A DNA stretch of 64,000 nucleotides from Moorella thermoacetica (lineage in GTDB: Bacteria; Bacillota; DSM-521; Neomoorellales; Neomoorellaceae): NCBI RefSeq assembly GCF_001267405.1, contig NZ_CP012369.1:2212402-2276401 (forward strand), in the 5' to 3' direction. Positions 1 through 7,546 of this stretch are shown piece by piece. Numbering within the stretch: the stretch's first letter is position 1; every line of letters begins with the position of its first letter. A program made the translations under genes and the position numbers. The notes below the pieces were generated by a model. That model did no database searches. It saw nothing but the letters and a program-made list of their open reading frames with translations, and was not told the origin of the DNA.

Positions 1-152
1 TAAACCAGAAGGGCCAGGCACATGGTCGCCGCTTTATCGGGCCGCAGCTCTTTTACAGTCTTCAGTACTGCTTCCCGGCCCAGGAGGCCGTACATCTTGC
101 CGATACCGCTGCAGGGGATGACGTAAACTTTGCGGGAGCTATTTACTGGCAT
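1..152 (-). CDS. DGC-domain putative zinc-binding protein, 3' truncated by window edge
   Basis: The frame opens with ATG at 152 and runs off the left edge. The visible residues begin MPVNSSRKVYVIPCSGIGKM, followed by LLGREA and a conserved TMCLALL stretch. A Cys in a PCSGIGK context near the N-terminus is typical of DGC (putative zinc-binding) proteins. The start overlaps the 3' end of the upstream DGC-lipoyl fusion by 14 bases, so the two are probably translationally coupled and work together. The function of DGC proteins is poorly known. The family call rests on about 50 residues. Confidence 0.6.
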   Translation of the reverse strand, partial: MPVNSSRKVYVIPCSGIGKMYGLLGREAVLKTVKELRPDKAATMCLALLV

Positions 153-1011
153 TGAAATCAGCCACCTTTTCCTTTAATACTTCCATATAGCGCCGCCCGT
201 CCAGTAAAAATTCGCGGTCAGCCTCAAAATTGGTCAGTTCCAGTTCGGTAATCCAGCCCTTTTCATAGGGGTTTTCATTGATGAGTTCCGGCGCCTCTAG
301 GATGGCTTCATTAACGGCCACCACCCTGCCTGTAACCGGGGAAACCAGTTCATAAACCGCTTTGGCCGACTCGATGGTACCCATTTCGCCGAATTGCTCC
401 ACTTCCGTACCCGGATCGGGGGGCGTGACAAAGGTAATATCGGAAAGGTTTTGCTGCAGGTAGTCGCTGATGCCTACGCGGCCCCTGTTCCCCTCTACTT
501 GCACCCAGCAGTCGTTCTCGTTGAAGTAAAAGCCTTCCAGGGGTACCCGGAAGATAAACTTATCGTGGCGATGGATGGCGTATTCCAGCGGGCCGGCAAA
601 AAGGCCGGCGTTTTCTCCCGGCGCCCGGCCGGCTTCCTGTTCCCTGAGTACAGGCTGCCAGGACCGCCAGACATCCTCCACGAAGGCCGCCGCCCCTGCC
701 CCCACCCGCCAGTCCGGGCCGGGGTTATAATCCCTCTTTTTAGCTTCTTCGGTCATAGTTATCTTGCGGTAAATCTTCAGGTTATTGTTGGCGGCAATCC
801 GGCTGGCGCAACGGGTGGCGCAGCCGTCGATAACCACCAGGCTACCTTCCCGGAGAAGAGAAGCATAACGGGACGGCGCCGTCTGGTAAAGCACCGGGCA
901 GATAATCTCGCTCCCGGTGGCCGCCGCCATTTTCAGGGCCAGTTCCCGGGCCAGGCAGCCGGCTTCTTTATCCAGGCCGTTACAGGGCAAGATAACATAC
1001 TTTGCAGTCAC
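139..1011 (-). CDS. Fusion of DGC zinc-binding domain and lipoyl (GcvH-like) domain
   Basis: This is a 290-residue protein with a GTG start at 1011. Residues 1-120 look like a DGC domain: VILPCNGLDKEAGC near the N-terminus and VIDGCATRCASRIA around 60-75. Residues 135-275 look like the glycine-cleavage H protein, with a lipoylation-type motif TIESAKAVYEL in which the Lys is the expected attachment site, followed by SPVTGRVVAVN. A GcvH-type lipoyl domain normally carries intermediates or electrons on a swinging dithiolane. Free-standing GcvH-like proteins also occur next to Hdr-like redox complexes. The gene follows the ferredoxin by 2 bases and overlaps the next DGC gene, so it is in one operon with an HdrA-N-like protein. 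The domain calls are by eye. The fusion itself is directly visible as a single frame. Confidence 0.75.
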   Translation of the reverse strand: MTAKYVILPCNGLDKEAGCLARELALKMAAATGSEIICPVLYQTAPSRYASLLREGSLVVIDGCATRCASRIAANNNLKIYRKITMTEEAKKRDYNPGPDWRVGAGAAAFVEDVWRSWQPVLREQEAGRAPGENAGLFAGPLEYAIHRHDKFIFRVPLEGFYFNENDCWVQVEGNRGRVGISDYLQQNLSDITFVTPPDPGTEVEQFGEMGTIESAKAVYELVSPVTGRVVAVNEAILEAPELINENPYEKGWITELELTNFEADREFLLDGRRYMEVLKEKVADFNASK

Positions 1012-1013
1012 GG

Positions 1014-1301
1014 CTATTTACCCCCTTCTTCCTGGCGCAGGGCCTTGATTGCTTCCAGGACCCGGGATTTTTCGGGAAAGGAAATGGCATCCGGCCCGCA
1101 GGTCTTGGCGCAGGCACGGCAAAAAACGACGCAGTTTGTGGGATTGGCCACGATAAGCCGCGGCTCTTCCTCCCGGATTTCATATACCTGGTGGGGACAG
1201 AATTTAGCGCACTCCAGGCAGTAGTTGCACCTGGTATAATCAATCACCGGCGCCCAGGTAATCTTTTCCCGCGGCACGCCCATAAAGGTGTTTTCAGCCA
1301 T
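1014..1301 (-). CDS. Ferredoxin-type protein with two 4Fe-4S motifs
   Basis: This is a 95-residue soluble protein. The first cluster motif is CNYCLECAKFCP (C-x2-C-x2-C-x3-C). The second is CVVFCRACAKTCGP, with C-x3-C-x2-C-x3-C spacing. It should carry two 4Fe-4S clusters and shuttle electrons. Its ATG overlaps the stop of the HdrA-N-like gene by 8 bases, and the DGC-lipoyl gene follows 2 bases after its stop. This supports a shared redox complex or relay. The natural partner is not known from the sequence. Confidence 0.85.
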   Translation of the reverse strand: MAENTFMGVPREKITWAPVIDYTRCNYCLECAKFCPHQVYEIREEEPRLIVANPTNCVVFCRACAKTCGPDAISFPEKSRVLEAIKALRQEEGGK

Positions 1302-1671
1302 TGGCCTGCGCCTCCCAATCCGCCAGGGCGTCGGCCACTTTCTGAAATGCTTCCTCGGTGGTCAGGTCGCGGATGTCCAGGGGGTAAAAATCGGTCTTTA
1401 AATCCATACCGGCTGCCGCCAGGGCGTCCCGGAACATTTTATTCTGCATGTTGGGGGCACAGGCGGCAATCATGACCTTGCGATGGGCCTTGAGGAAGTC
1501 GGCCAGGAAGCGGTCACCGTCCTCCTCGCATAACTGGGGGTGGATAAAACCGTACTCCACTGGCAGCTCGACCCGCACCCGGTTAATAAAGTCCCAGATG
1601 TCCATCTTGGCAAACCCCGGGCACTTGCCGGTGCAGACGCACATGATTAAACCCGGCTTTTTTTCAGACAT
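1294..1671 (-). CDS. Small protein resembling the N-terminal domain of HdrA
   Basis: The product has 125 residues. It opens with MCVCTGKCPGF, then has YGFIHPQLCEEDGDRF and KVMIAACAPNMQNKMFRDAL. This order (Cys-rich start, a mid CxxDG-like Cys, then an AACAPxMxxxxFR block) is what the N-terminal domain of heterodisulfide reductase subunit A looks like. The FAD-binding body of HdrA is absent, so this is a stand-alone version. A good ribosome site (AAAGGAG) precedes the ATG at 1671, with a strong promoter upstream. It is the first gene of the redox operon. The HdrA relation is a judgement by eye. Confidence 0.6.
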   Translation of the reverse strand: MSEKKPGLIMCVCTGKCPGFAKMDIWDFINRVRVELPVEYGFIHPQLCEEDGDRFLADFLKAHRKVMIAACAPNMQNKMFRDALAAAGMDLKTDFYPLDIRDLTTEEAFQKVADALADWEAQANG

Positions 1672-1733
1672 ATTTGTTTCTCCTTTCCTTTAGCTTCTCC
1701 GGCAGTTTGTTCCGTTTATCTCTTGATGGGTTT

Positions 1734-1761
1734 ATTATATAACTTTATACTTATTTGTCAA
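1734..1761 (-). promoter_or_regulatory. Promoter of the HdrA-N-like/ferredoxin/DGC-lipoyl operon
   Basis: On the minus strand TTGACA (1756-1761) and TATAAT (1734-1739) are separated by 16 bases. Both hexamers are perfect sigma-A matches. The implied start lies about 55 bases before the ATG at 1671. Confidence 0.8.
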
Positions 1762-1833
1762 GGTTATTATATACGATTTTACTAATATAATAAGTGCATT
1801 CTTCTCCATTTCATTTTCCTCCCTTTGCTTTAT

Positions 1834-2093
1834 TTAATCCCTCCATGAGCGCCATAGTTTCAGCAATCTCCCAATATCTCCCGCCAAGTCTAATAAAGTA
1901 ATTATCCGGGGGTCCTTGATACGGTAAATCACCCGTAAACCCTCTTTGGTGGCCTCGACGATGTCCTGCTAGCGCAGGACAGCGAGATGCTGGGAAATGT
2001 TGGGCTGATCCAGCTCCAGTTCAGCAATTAGCTCGCAAACGCAACGCTCGCCATGGCGCAAAAGATCTATAACCCGCACCCGGCCTGCCGACC
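1834..2093 (-). pseudogene. ArsR-family regulator remnant, 5' deleted and with in-frame TAG
   Basis: Read on the minus strand, the frame gives GRVRVIDLLRHGERCVCEL, then ELDQPNISQHLAVLR, a TAG at 1969-1971, then VEATKEGLRVIYRIKDPR and a TAA at 1834-1836. This is the helix-turn-helix and wing of an ArsR/SmtB regulator, with the CVC metal-site pattern. The N-terminus is missing. The frame runs directly into the 5'-truncated transporter remnant on the other strand, so one deletion probably removed both starts and the shared promoter. Confidence 0.75.
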
Positions 2094-2991
2094 ATTGCCA
2101 ACTATTTTAAAACTAATATCAATTCCGTCCAGTGGGTTACCTCCGTCTACCTGTTGACCATGTCCGCCCTGCTCTTGATCTTCGGTATCATGGCAGACGC
2201 TTACGGCCGCCGCCGTATTTATAACGCCGGTTACTTTGTCATCACCATTTTCACCCTCTTTTGCGCCTTTGCCACCAGCATCGGGATGCTCATCTTTTTC
2301 CGGGTGTTACAGGCTGTAGGCGGGTCGCGATAACAGCCTGTTTTTGATTTTTTACGAACGCCGCCGCGCCAATGCCATACTTGATTTCCAGCTCTTTAAC
2401 AACTGAACCTTTACCTCGTCGATCATAGCTGCCCTGGTATCTTTTATTACCATGTACTCGCCGACTGTTTTGATACCCTTTTTCTACCAGAAAGTGCTGG
2501 GCTTTACTCCCCAGAAGGCCGGTTTCTTAATGATGGCTTTCCTGGCGGCCATGGCCATTACCGCCTCTTTCAGCGGCTGGCTTTCCGATAAAATCGGTTA
2601 TGTACTCTTAACCACCAGCGGGCTGGTATTGAACGGCCTGGCCCTGGTGGCCCTGGCCAACATCAACCTGCAAACGCCCTTAACCTTGATAATCATTTAT
2701 ATCGCCGTTATGGGCACCTCCCTGGGGATGTTCCAATCCCCGAACAATAGCTGCGTTACGGGCAGCGTGCCTAAGAACAAACTTGGTGCCGCCACGGGTA
2801 TCAGCCAGTTAATCAAGAATTTAGGTATGGTCATCGGTATAACTTTTTCCGTAGCCATCTTCAGTTCGCGAATGGCCGGCATGCCCGTTGAATACAACCA
2901 GGCGTTTGTCAAAAGTATGGGTTTTGTCTATTACCTGGCAGCCGTTTTAAGTTTTGCCGGGGCCGTTATTTCCTCCCGGCGTAGTAAATAA
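2091..2991 (+). pseudogene. MFS (DHA2/EmrB-type) drug transporter, degraded
   Basis: The first frame encodes IANYFKTNINSVQWV and a MADAYGRRRIYNAGY segment, the start of a 14-helix MFS exporter, and ends at TAA 2331. The next segment, in another frame from 2332, reads ERRRANAILDFQLFNN, hits TGA at 2404, and then continues open to 2991 with several membrane helices. The N-terminus and the central part (about 100 residues) are missing. The 179-residue frame from 2452 is the C-terminal piece and not an independent transporter. It lies back to back with the arsR remnant, its likely former regulator. Confidence 0.8.
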
Positions 2992-3014
2992 ATTACTTCA
3001 AAGGTAGGACAATC

Positions 3015-3164
3015 ATGACGCAACAGGAAAATTGGTACCTGCCCTACATGGATAAAAAAGTAAAGGGCATTGAAGTGGTGGAACGCCCGGCACCGGTGGC
3101 TGTTTTTTACTGTGCCGGGGCCTCAAATGTGGGCCAGAATACGGTGTTGGGCAGTTCTACCTAA
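3015..3164 (+). pseudogene. DGC-domain N-terminal fragment
   Basis: An ATG with a fair ribosome site (AAGGTAGG) starts a 49-codon frame. It contains VAVFYCAGASNVGQ, the Cys-Ser/Ala-Gly-Ala-Ser pattern of DGC putative zinc-binding proteins, and stops at 3162-3164 long before a full domain. Downstream to about 3290 there are only short open stretches I cannot assign. It is probably a truncated relic, and a functional short protein cannot be excluded. Confidence 0.45.
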
Positions 3165-3290
3165 AATTTATTGAACCTGCTCGCATTTCCATCGCCTTAC
3201 GGCCAATAGGATGCCGCCCTGGCAAAACGGCGGAAGGACCGCAATATTTTCACGAGGTGGCTGATTGAAATAACCTGCTGACTCACTTTC

Positions 3291-3461
3291 CTACCTTTCT
3301 GGTTGCATCAGTACCCCCGCCAGGCAAGGAATCTTTTTGGGTATCTTGGGAGCGATTTTCTGTAATACAAATTCCAGCGCCTCTCCGGCATCTTTATCCA
3401 GGCAGATGCGTTGCAGCATTAGCTGCTCTTCCTCATTGAGGGCAATAAGAACTTTACCCAT
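3291..3461 (-). CDS. Hypothetical small protein, 56 residues
   Basis: The start was set at ATG 3461 because GGAG lies 9 bases upstream. The longer frame up to 3548 has no ribosome site. The product is soluble: an acidic first half (NEEEQLMLQRICLDKDAGEALEFVLQ) and a basic Pro-rich tail (KIAPKIPKKIP). I do not recognise a family. It lies divergent to the PadR-DUF2703 gene, with both 5' ends facing each other. Confidence 0.5.
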   Translation of the reverse strand: MGKVLIALNEEEQLMLQRICLDKDAGEALEFVLQKIAPKIPKKIPCLAGVLMQPER

Positions 3462-3561
3462 AATACCCACTCCTTTGCTTAAAAATTGGCTTATTTTTAT
3501 TTTCCTATAAATACGGTTTAACAACAACATTATAGCTCGCTTACTCACCTGGATAAATAAC

Positions 3562-3590
3562 TTGATCCCATCAGCCGGGTACCATATAAT
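3562..3590 (+). promoter_or_regulatory. Promoter of padR-DUF2703 gene
   Basis: TTGATC (3562-3567) and TATAAT (3585-3590) are spaced by 17 bases. A start near 3597 would place the palindrome at 3609-3624 in the 5' leader. Confidence 0.75.
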
Positions 3591-3608
3591 ACAAGCAGAG
3601 GCATTGCC

Positions 3609-3624
3609 CCTCTATGTATAGAGG
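3609..3624. promoter_or_regulatory. Perfect 16-bp palindrome, candidate operator
   Basis: CCTCTATGTATAGAGG sits between the likely transcription start and the GTG at 3634. PadR dimers bind palindromes at their own promoters, so autoregulation is a reasonable inference. Confidence 0.5.
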
Positions 3625-3633
3625 CTAAAGGTA

Positions 3634-4761
3634 GTGGCAAAAATGAATTATACTGATCGCGAGTACTGGAACGGTATCATCAAGATGTGCCTCTCGAAGT
3701 TTTTCATCCTGCGGGTTCTCTACACCCAGCCCATGCACGGCTACGAGATAGCCCGCACCGTAGCCCAGGTCACCAGGGGGTGCTGCACGCCCACTGAAGG
3801 GACGATTTACCCGGTACTCAGGGAGTTCGAGGAGGGCGGCTATGTCACTTCTTCCCTTGAGATAGCCGGGGGCCGGGAGCGCAAAGTCTATACCCTTACG
3901 CCAAAAGGGCAGGAGGCCTTCCGCGTGGCTGTAGAGGCCTGGAAGGAGGTTACCGGCTACATTTTAGAGGCGGTAAAGTTAGAGGATTATGCAAGCACAA
4001 GGAGGCGCTGTATTATGGCAGGAGCGAAAGGTATACTTTCCAACTTTTCTGGCCTGCGGGAAGGCAACTGCTATTCCGTTCGCAACGAGGAAATCCCCAT
4101 AGGACAATGCCGTACCGCCGCTAGCAGTTGTAGCTGCGGGAGTTCTTTACCGGGCAGTTTCGACAAAGAAGAGGGGGGAGAAATAGGGATATCGCCCGAT
4201 ACCCAGGCGTCCCAGCGTTCCCTCGACATCGAGTTTCTCTACCTGGACCTTGATTCCTGCACCAGGTGCGGTGGAACGGCCCGCAACCTGGAAGAGGCCC
4301 TCAACGAAGTGGCAGGGGTCTTACAGGCTACCGGGATCCAGGTCAACCTGCACAAGATCCACGTCCAGTCGGAAGAACAGGCCCTGGCCCTGGGATTTGT
4401 CAGTTCGCCTACCATCCGCATCAACGGGCGGGACATCCAGCTCGACGTCAGGGAAAGCCTCTGCGAATCCTGCGGCGAGATTTGCGGCGAGGATGTGGAC
4501 TGCCGCGTCTGGGTGTACCAGGGGAAGGAATATACCGAAGCTCCCAAGGGTATGATTATTGAGGCCATCCTGAAGCACGTTTACGGGGGTGGAAATGAAA
4601 GCCCGGCAGAAAGGGAAACACTGCAGGAGCTGCCCGATAATTTAAAGCGCTTCTTTGCGGCCAGGCGTAAGAAAGAAGAAGGTGGAGCCGGCCGCAAGCC
4701 CGCGCCGGAACCCCAAGACAGTTGCTGCGGCATTTCTCCCTTATCTAAATGCTGCAAGTAA
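3634..4761 (+). CDS. PadR-family regulator fused to DUF2703
   Basis: The protein has 375 residues. Residues 15-115 are a PadR winged helix (LSKFFILRVLYTQPMHGYEI, then TPTEGTIYPVLREFEEGGYV and ERKVYTLTPKGQEAF). Residues 125-185 are a linker with several Cys (CSCGSS). Residues 190-320 match DUF2703: SCTRCGGTARNLEEAL, SSPTIRINGRDIQ, CESCGEICGEDVDCRVW. The C-terminus ends SCCGISPLSKCCK. About 20 Cys suggest metal or thiol sensing built into the regulator. DUF2703 proteins are often found in metal or arsenic resistance neighbourhoods, and the nearby arsR/transporter relics fit that. Start choice is GTG 3634 or ATG 3643. A terminator hairpin follows. The ligand is unknown. Confidence 0.85.
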   Translation: MAKMNYTDREYWNGIIKMCLSKFFILRVLYTQPMHGYEIARTVAQVTRGCCTPTEGTIYPVLREFEEGGYVTSSLEIAGGRERKVYTLTPKGQEAFRVAVEAWKEVTGYILEAVKLEDYASTRRRCIMAGAKGILSNFSGLREGNCYSVRNEEIPIGQCRTAASSCSCGSSLPGSFDKEEGGEIGISPDTQASQRSLDIEFLYLDLDSCTRCGGTARNLEEALNEVAGVLQATGIQVNLHKIHVQSEEQALALGFVSSPTIRINGRDIQLDVRESLCESCGEICGEDVDCRVWVYQGKEYTEAPKGMIIEAILKHVYGGGNESPAERETLQELPDNLKRFFAARRKKEEGGAGRKPAPEPQDSCCGISPLSKCCK

Positions 4762-4773
4762 CGCATCTAAGTG

Positions 4774-4825
4774 GCTGCATGGCAGGGCCACGGGCAACAT
4801 TCAGCCCGTGGTCCTGCCATGCAGC
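4774..4825 (+). terminator. Long hairpin after padR-DUF2703
   Basis: A near-perfect stem of about 22 bp (GCTGCATGGCAGG paired with CCTGCCATGCAGC, extended by CCACGGGC/GCCCGTGG) has an 8-base loop and is followed by an AT-rich tract. It probably terminates the gene before it. The stem is longer than a usual terminator. Confidence 0.6.
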
Positions 4826-4831
4826 TTGATA

Positions 4832-4849
4832 TTATTTATGATACAGCAA
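4832..4849 (+). repeat. 18-bp repeat copy 1, after a hairpin
   Basis: TTATTTATGATACAGCAA occurs here and at 9021-9038. Each copy follows a long inverted repeat of different sequence by 5-10 bases. Confidence 0.6.
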
Positions 4850-4884
4850 CATGCCGGTTTGAGTTCCAGCTACCAGGCCCCATA

Positions 4885-5814
4885 TCACGGCAGGTACCGG
4901 CGGGCGCCCAGATACCCGGCGCTAAAAGAGGGCTCATCCAGGCGGCTGACAACCACCCCCTGGCGGGAACGTGAGTTTAAAAACTGCCCGTTGCCTGTAT
5001 AGATACCAACGTGGGTAGGCTGCGTTCCGCCACTGGTATTAAAAAAGACCAGATCGCCGGGCTGCAGGTCTTTCCGGGCTACAGGCCGGCCGACTTTAAA
5101 CTGCAGGTCGGCATCCCGGGGCAGCTTAACGCCGTTTAAGAAATAGGCTATATAGGTCAGGCCGGAGCAGTCGATACCGTAGAGGCTGACCCCACCCCAC
5201 AGGTAGGCCACCCCCTCCAACCGTTCGGCCACCTTAATCACGTCCGAACCGGAACGCTTATCCGTTAATTGACCCCCGGGCCAGAGGTCGACTTCCTGCC
5301 GGCTAAGCCAGGCTGGCGGGCGGCCCGGCAGCCAGACCTCCAGCCAATCCTCCTTTTGCGCCAGCAGGGGCAGGTCAGTGCCCAGCAAGGCCTCCCCGGC
5401 TTGAGCATCGCTCCCCGGCTCCTTGTATAATATGGCCCTGGGCACCCTGACGGCCACCAGGTCCCGGGCCAGCGGGGGCGTCACCCTGACCAGGTTCCCC
5501 TTTTGCAACCAGCCGATGTAACCATCAGGCACCTGACCCTGGAGCCATTCGCCTTCGTCCCGCAGGAGTTTTACCTCATCCCCCAGGAGTGCCTGGGTAA
5601 CCCGTTCGGCGCCCTGATCCGGGTTAGCCCGCACGTCAGCCACCGCTACCCCCACATACCAGCTTTCCGCCCGGGGAGTTGTCGCCCCGGGGGGAAGTTG
5701 TACCGGTGGCGGCAACCTTTTCGCCTGCCTGCTCAACAGGAATCCCCCTGCTATAACCATGGCCAGAGCTATAATAAAATAATAGATGCTTATATAACGC
5801 CCACCCTTAAACAT
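4885..5814 (-). CDS. NlpC/P60 cell-wall endopeptidase with SH3 domains
   Basis: The protein has 309 residues. Residues 7-27 are one membrane helix or uncleaved signal (IYYFIIALAMVIAGGFLL). Two SH3-like repeats follow at about 50-110 and 115-175 (VADVRANPDQGAERV, AILYKEPGSDAQAGE). Residues 190-309 are NlpC/P60, with the catalytic Cys in YGIDCSGLTY and His in PTHVGIYTGNG. It should cleave peptidoglycan stem peptides outside the membrane, probably gamma-D-Glu-diamino acid bonds. Start ATG 5814 has AAAGGAG 6 bases upstream. It is separated by about 170 bases from the glycosyltransferase cluster on the same strand. Confidence 0.9.
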   Translation of the reverse strand: MFKGGRYISIYYFIIALAMVIAGGFLLSRQAKRLPPPVQLPPGATTPRAESWYVGVAVADVRANPDQGAERVTQALLGDEVKLLRDEGEWLQGQVPDGYIGWLQKGNLVRVTPPLARDLVAVRVPRAILYKEPGSDAQAGEALLGTDLPLLAQKEDWLEVWLPGRPPAWLSRQEVDLWPGGQLTDKRSGSDVIKVAERLEGVAYLWGGVSLYGIDCSGLTYIAYFLNGVKLPRDADLQFKVGRPVARKDLQPGDLVFFNTSGGTQPTHVGIYTGNGQFLNSRSRQGVVVSRLDEPSFSAGYLGARRYLP

Positions 5815-5984
5815 CTATGCTCCTTTATTGATAAAGATTCAAAAACTCACTGTCACCGCTTTTTTATCATACCCCTTTTTGCCGTCTAACCTCCGGCTTT
5901 ATTTTTAAAATGCTGAAAGGGCCCCGGGCCGTGTTGCCGCTAAAGGTCTACAAACAGGATAAAACCATAAAGATAAATTGCCTT

Positions 5985-7184
5985 TCAAGCAGCCTCTTCC
6001 GCTCCGAACAGGAGATCCATAAGCCAAGCGGTGGTGAGCATCAAGAACGGCATGATGGTAAAGGCATACCTGACGGTGGGGATAAACATCAATTGGATGG
6101 CCGTCAGGAGAAAAATAAAGATGGCCACCAGGCCTACTCTTCCCTCCTTGAGGGCCTTAAAAGACCCCAACCAGCCCACCATGGTGATAAAATTGTGCAC
6201 CCAGTAAACCGAACGCAAGTACTGATAGCGGGAAAGGTCAAGACCGTACCACATATTGCCAAAGATAACCTGCCACTTGCCGATTGTATACCACTTGAGG
6301 TACAACACCGGGTTCCTTAAAAAGCCCCGGAGGATAAAATGCAAGGCCTCCTGGGTGGACTGGATGGGAGGCACCTTGTCCATATCTGTGAAGTAAGGAA
6401 AGGCGCCGTAAAGGAGGGGGTTCCAGGTCTGGGTGGCCAGGAGGATGAACTGGTGCAGGGTTACCAGGTTGCGTATCCACCAGGGCAGCATGACGGCCAC
6501 AAACCCTCCCAGGGTGTACAGGAAACCCTTGAGGGAGGAACGCCACTCCTTACGCCGGTAAAAATCATAAAGGAAGGGTACCACGATCAGGGGGGCCGCC
6601 GCCGGGCGAACCAGGATGGCCAGGCCAAAAATCAGCCCCGTTAAAACGCCTCCCAGGGGGGAAGGATGGCGTAAATACCGGAGCTGGAGGTAAAAATAGA
6701 GCATAAAAAAGAAGGTATAAACTACTTCGGTTAAAGGGATAGTCGGGGCCCAGACAAAGGTGGGGTAAATAGCCGCCAGCAGGGCGGCCACCAGCCCCAC
6801 CCTGGTGTTTTTTACCTCCCGGCCCGCCAGGTACAACAGCACCACCGTCAGGATGCCCAGGCAGGCCTGGACCACCCGCACCGCCTGCAGGGGACTCCCC
6901 TGGGCATAACCGTAGAGTTTGTAAATCAAAGCCAGGAACAGGGGATAGCCCGGGGTGATATAGGCATTGGGCCGGCTGGACATATAGCCCAGAAACCCCT
7001 TATCCAGGAACTGGCGCGCCATGAGGTCATAGTTGACAGCGTCGGAGGAAAAGCCCTTCAAGGGTGGATGGTCGATGGTAAAAACGAACTTTAACCTGAG
7101 ATAAAGGGCCAGGGTGACAATCAGGACCAGGGCCACGGTTACCGCCAGGGTGTTGATCGCTTCCCGTCTTACTTTAAACAACAC
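5985..7184 (-). CDS. GT39/ArnT-like membrane glycosyltransferase
   Basis: The protein has 399 residues with about 10 membrane helices. It starts with a helix (TLAVTVALVLIVTLALYL) and a large loop holding DHPPLKGFSSDAVNYDLMA. The acidic Asp after the first helix matches the GT-C fold catalytic loop. GT-C enzymes transfer sugars from polyprenyl-phosphate donors on the outer face. Start GTG 7184 was chosen because AGGAGG lies at 7192-7197, 7 bases upstream. The longer frame overlaps the preceding gene. Neighbours are the GT2 sugar loader, DUF2304 and a flippase-like protein. The acceptor is unknown. Confidence 0.8.
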   Translation of the reverse strand: MLFKVRREAINTLAVTVALVLIVTLALYLRLKFVFTIDHPPLKGFSSDAVNYDLMARQFLDKGFLGYMSSRPNAYITPGYPLFLALIYKLYGYAQGSPLQAVRVVQACLGILTVVLLYLAGREVKNTRVGLVAALLAAIYPTFVWAPTIPLTEVVYTFFFMLYFYLQLRYLRHPSPLGGVLTGLIFGLAILVRPAAAPLIVVPFLYDFYRRKEWRSSLKGFLYTLGGFVAVMLPWWIRNLVTLHQFILLATQTWNPLLYGAFPYFTDMDKVPPIQSTQEALHFILRGFLRNPVLYLKWYTIGKWQVIFGNMWYGLDLSRYQYLRSVYWVHNFITMVGWLGSFKALKEGRVGLVAIFIFLLTAIQLMFIPTVRYAFTIMPFLMLTTAWLMDLLFGAEEAA

Positions 7185-7195
7185 CAGGAAACCTC

Positions 7196-7534
7196 CTATT
7201 TCATCGCTACCAGGGCCACGCCGGCCATAATCACCAGCACCCCGATCCATCTGGTCAGGGGAACAGCCTCTTTAAAAACCAGCCAGGCTACCACGACACC
7301 CAGGGCGTAGGCCAGGCTTTGCAGGGGGTAAAGGAGGCTGAATTGTTCCCGGGCCAGGACGTAAAGCCAGATTACTGTCGCCAGGACGTACAGAGCCAGC
7401 CCCGCCAGCACCAGGGGCGAAAAAAAGCTCGCCAGGACCGCTTTGAATCCGGCGTCCCTGGCAACACCCAGCTTCCAAAGGATCTGGCCGCTGACCAGGA
7501 GGAGGATATTTAACCCAACCAGCAGGTAAACCAT
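7196..7534 (-). CDS. EmrE/ArnE-like small four-helix membrane protein, probable lipid-sugar flippase
   Basis: The product has 112 residues and four predicted helices (YLLVGLNILLLVSGQILW; LVLAGLALYVLATVIWLYVL; SLLYPLQSLAYALGVVVAW; WIGVLVIMAGVALVAM). The GQILWK and YPLQSLAYALG motifs are typical of the ArnE/ArnF and SMR-like branch. Placed between a GT2 polyprenyl-phosphate glycosyltransferase and a GT-C enzyme, it most likely flips the lipid-linked sugar across the membrane. Drug export is the alternative for this fold and is less likely here. Confidence 0.75.
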   Translation of the reverse strand: MVYLLVGLNILLLVSGQILWKLGVARDAGFKAVLASFFSPLVLAGLALYVLATVIWLYVLAREQFSLLYPLQSLAYALGVVVAWLVFKEAVPLTRWIGVLVIMAGVALVAMK

Positions 7535-7546
7535 ATCAATCCCCTT

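Noticed and set aside
394-1224. Long plus-strand frame opposite the DGC-lipoyl gene
   Set aside because: It is antisense to genes with clear motifs, has no ribosome site, and has the Pro/Gly/Arg-rich composition of a shadow frame.
2452-2991. A 179-residue MFS transporter gene
   Set aside because: It is the C-terminal piece of a larger broken transporter that continues upstream in damaged frames.
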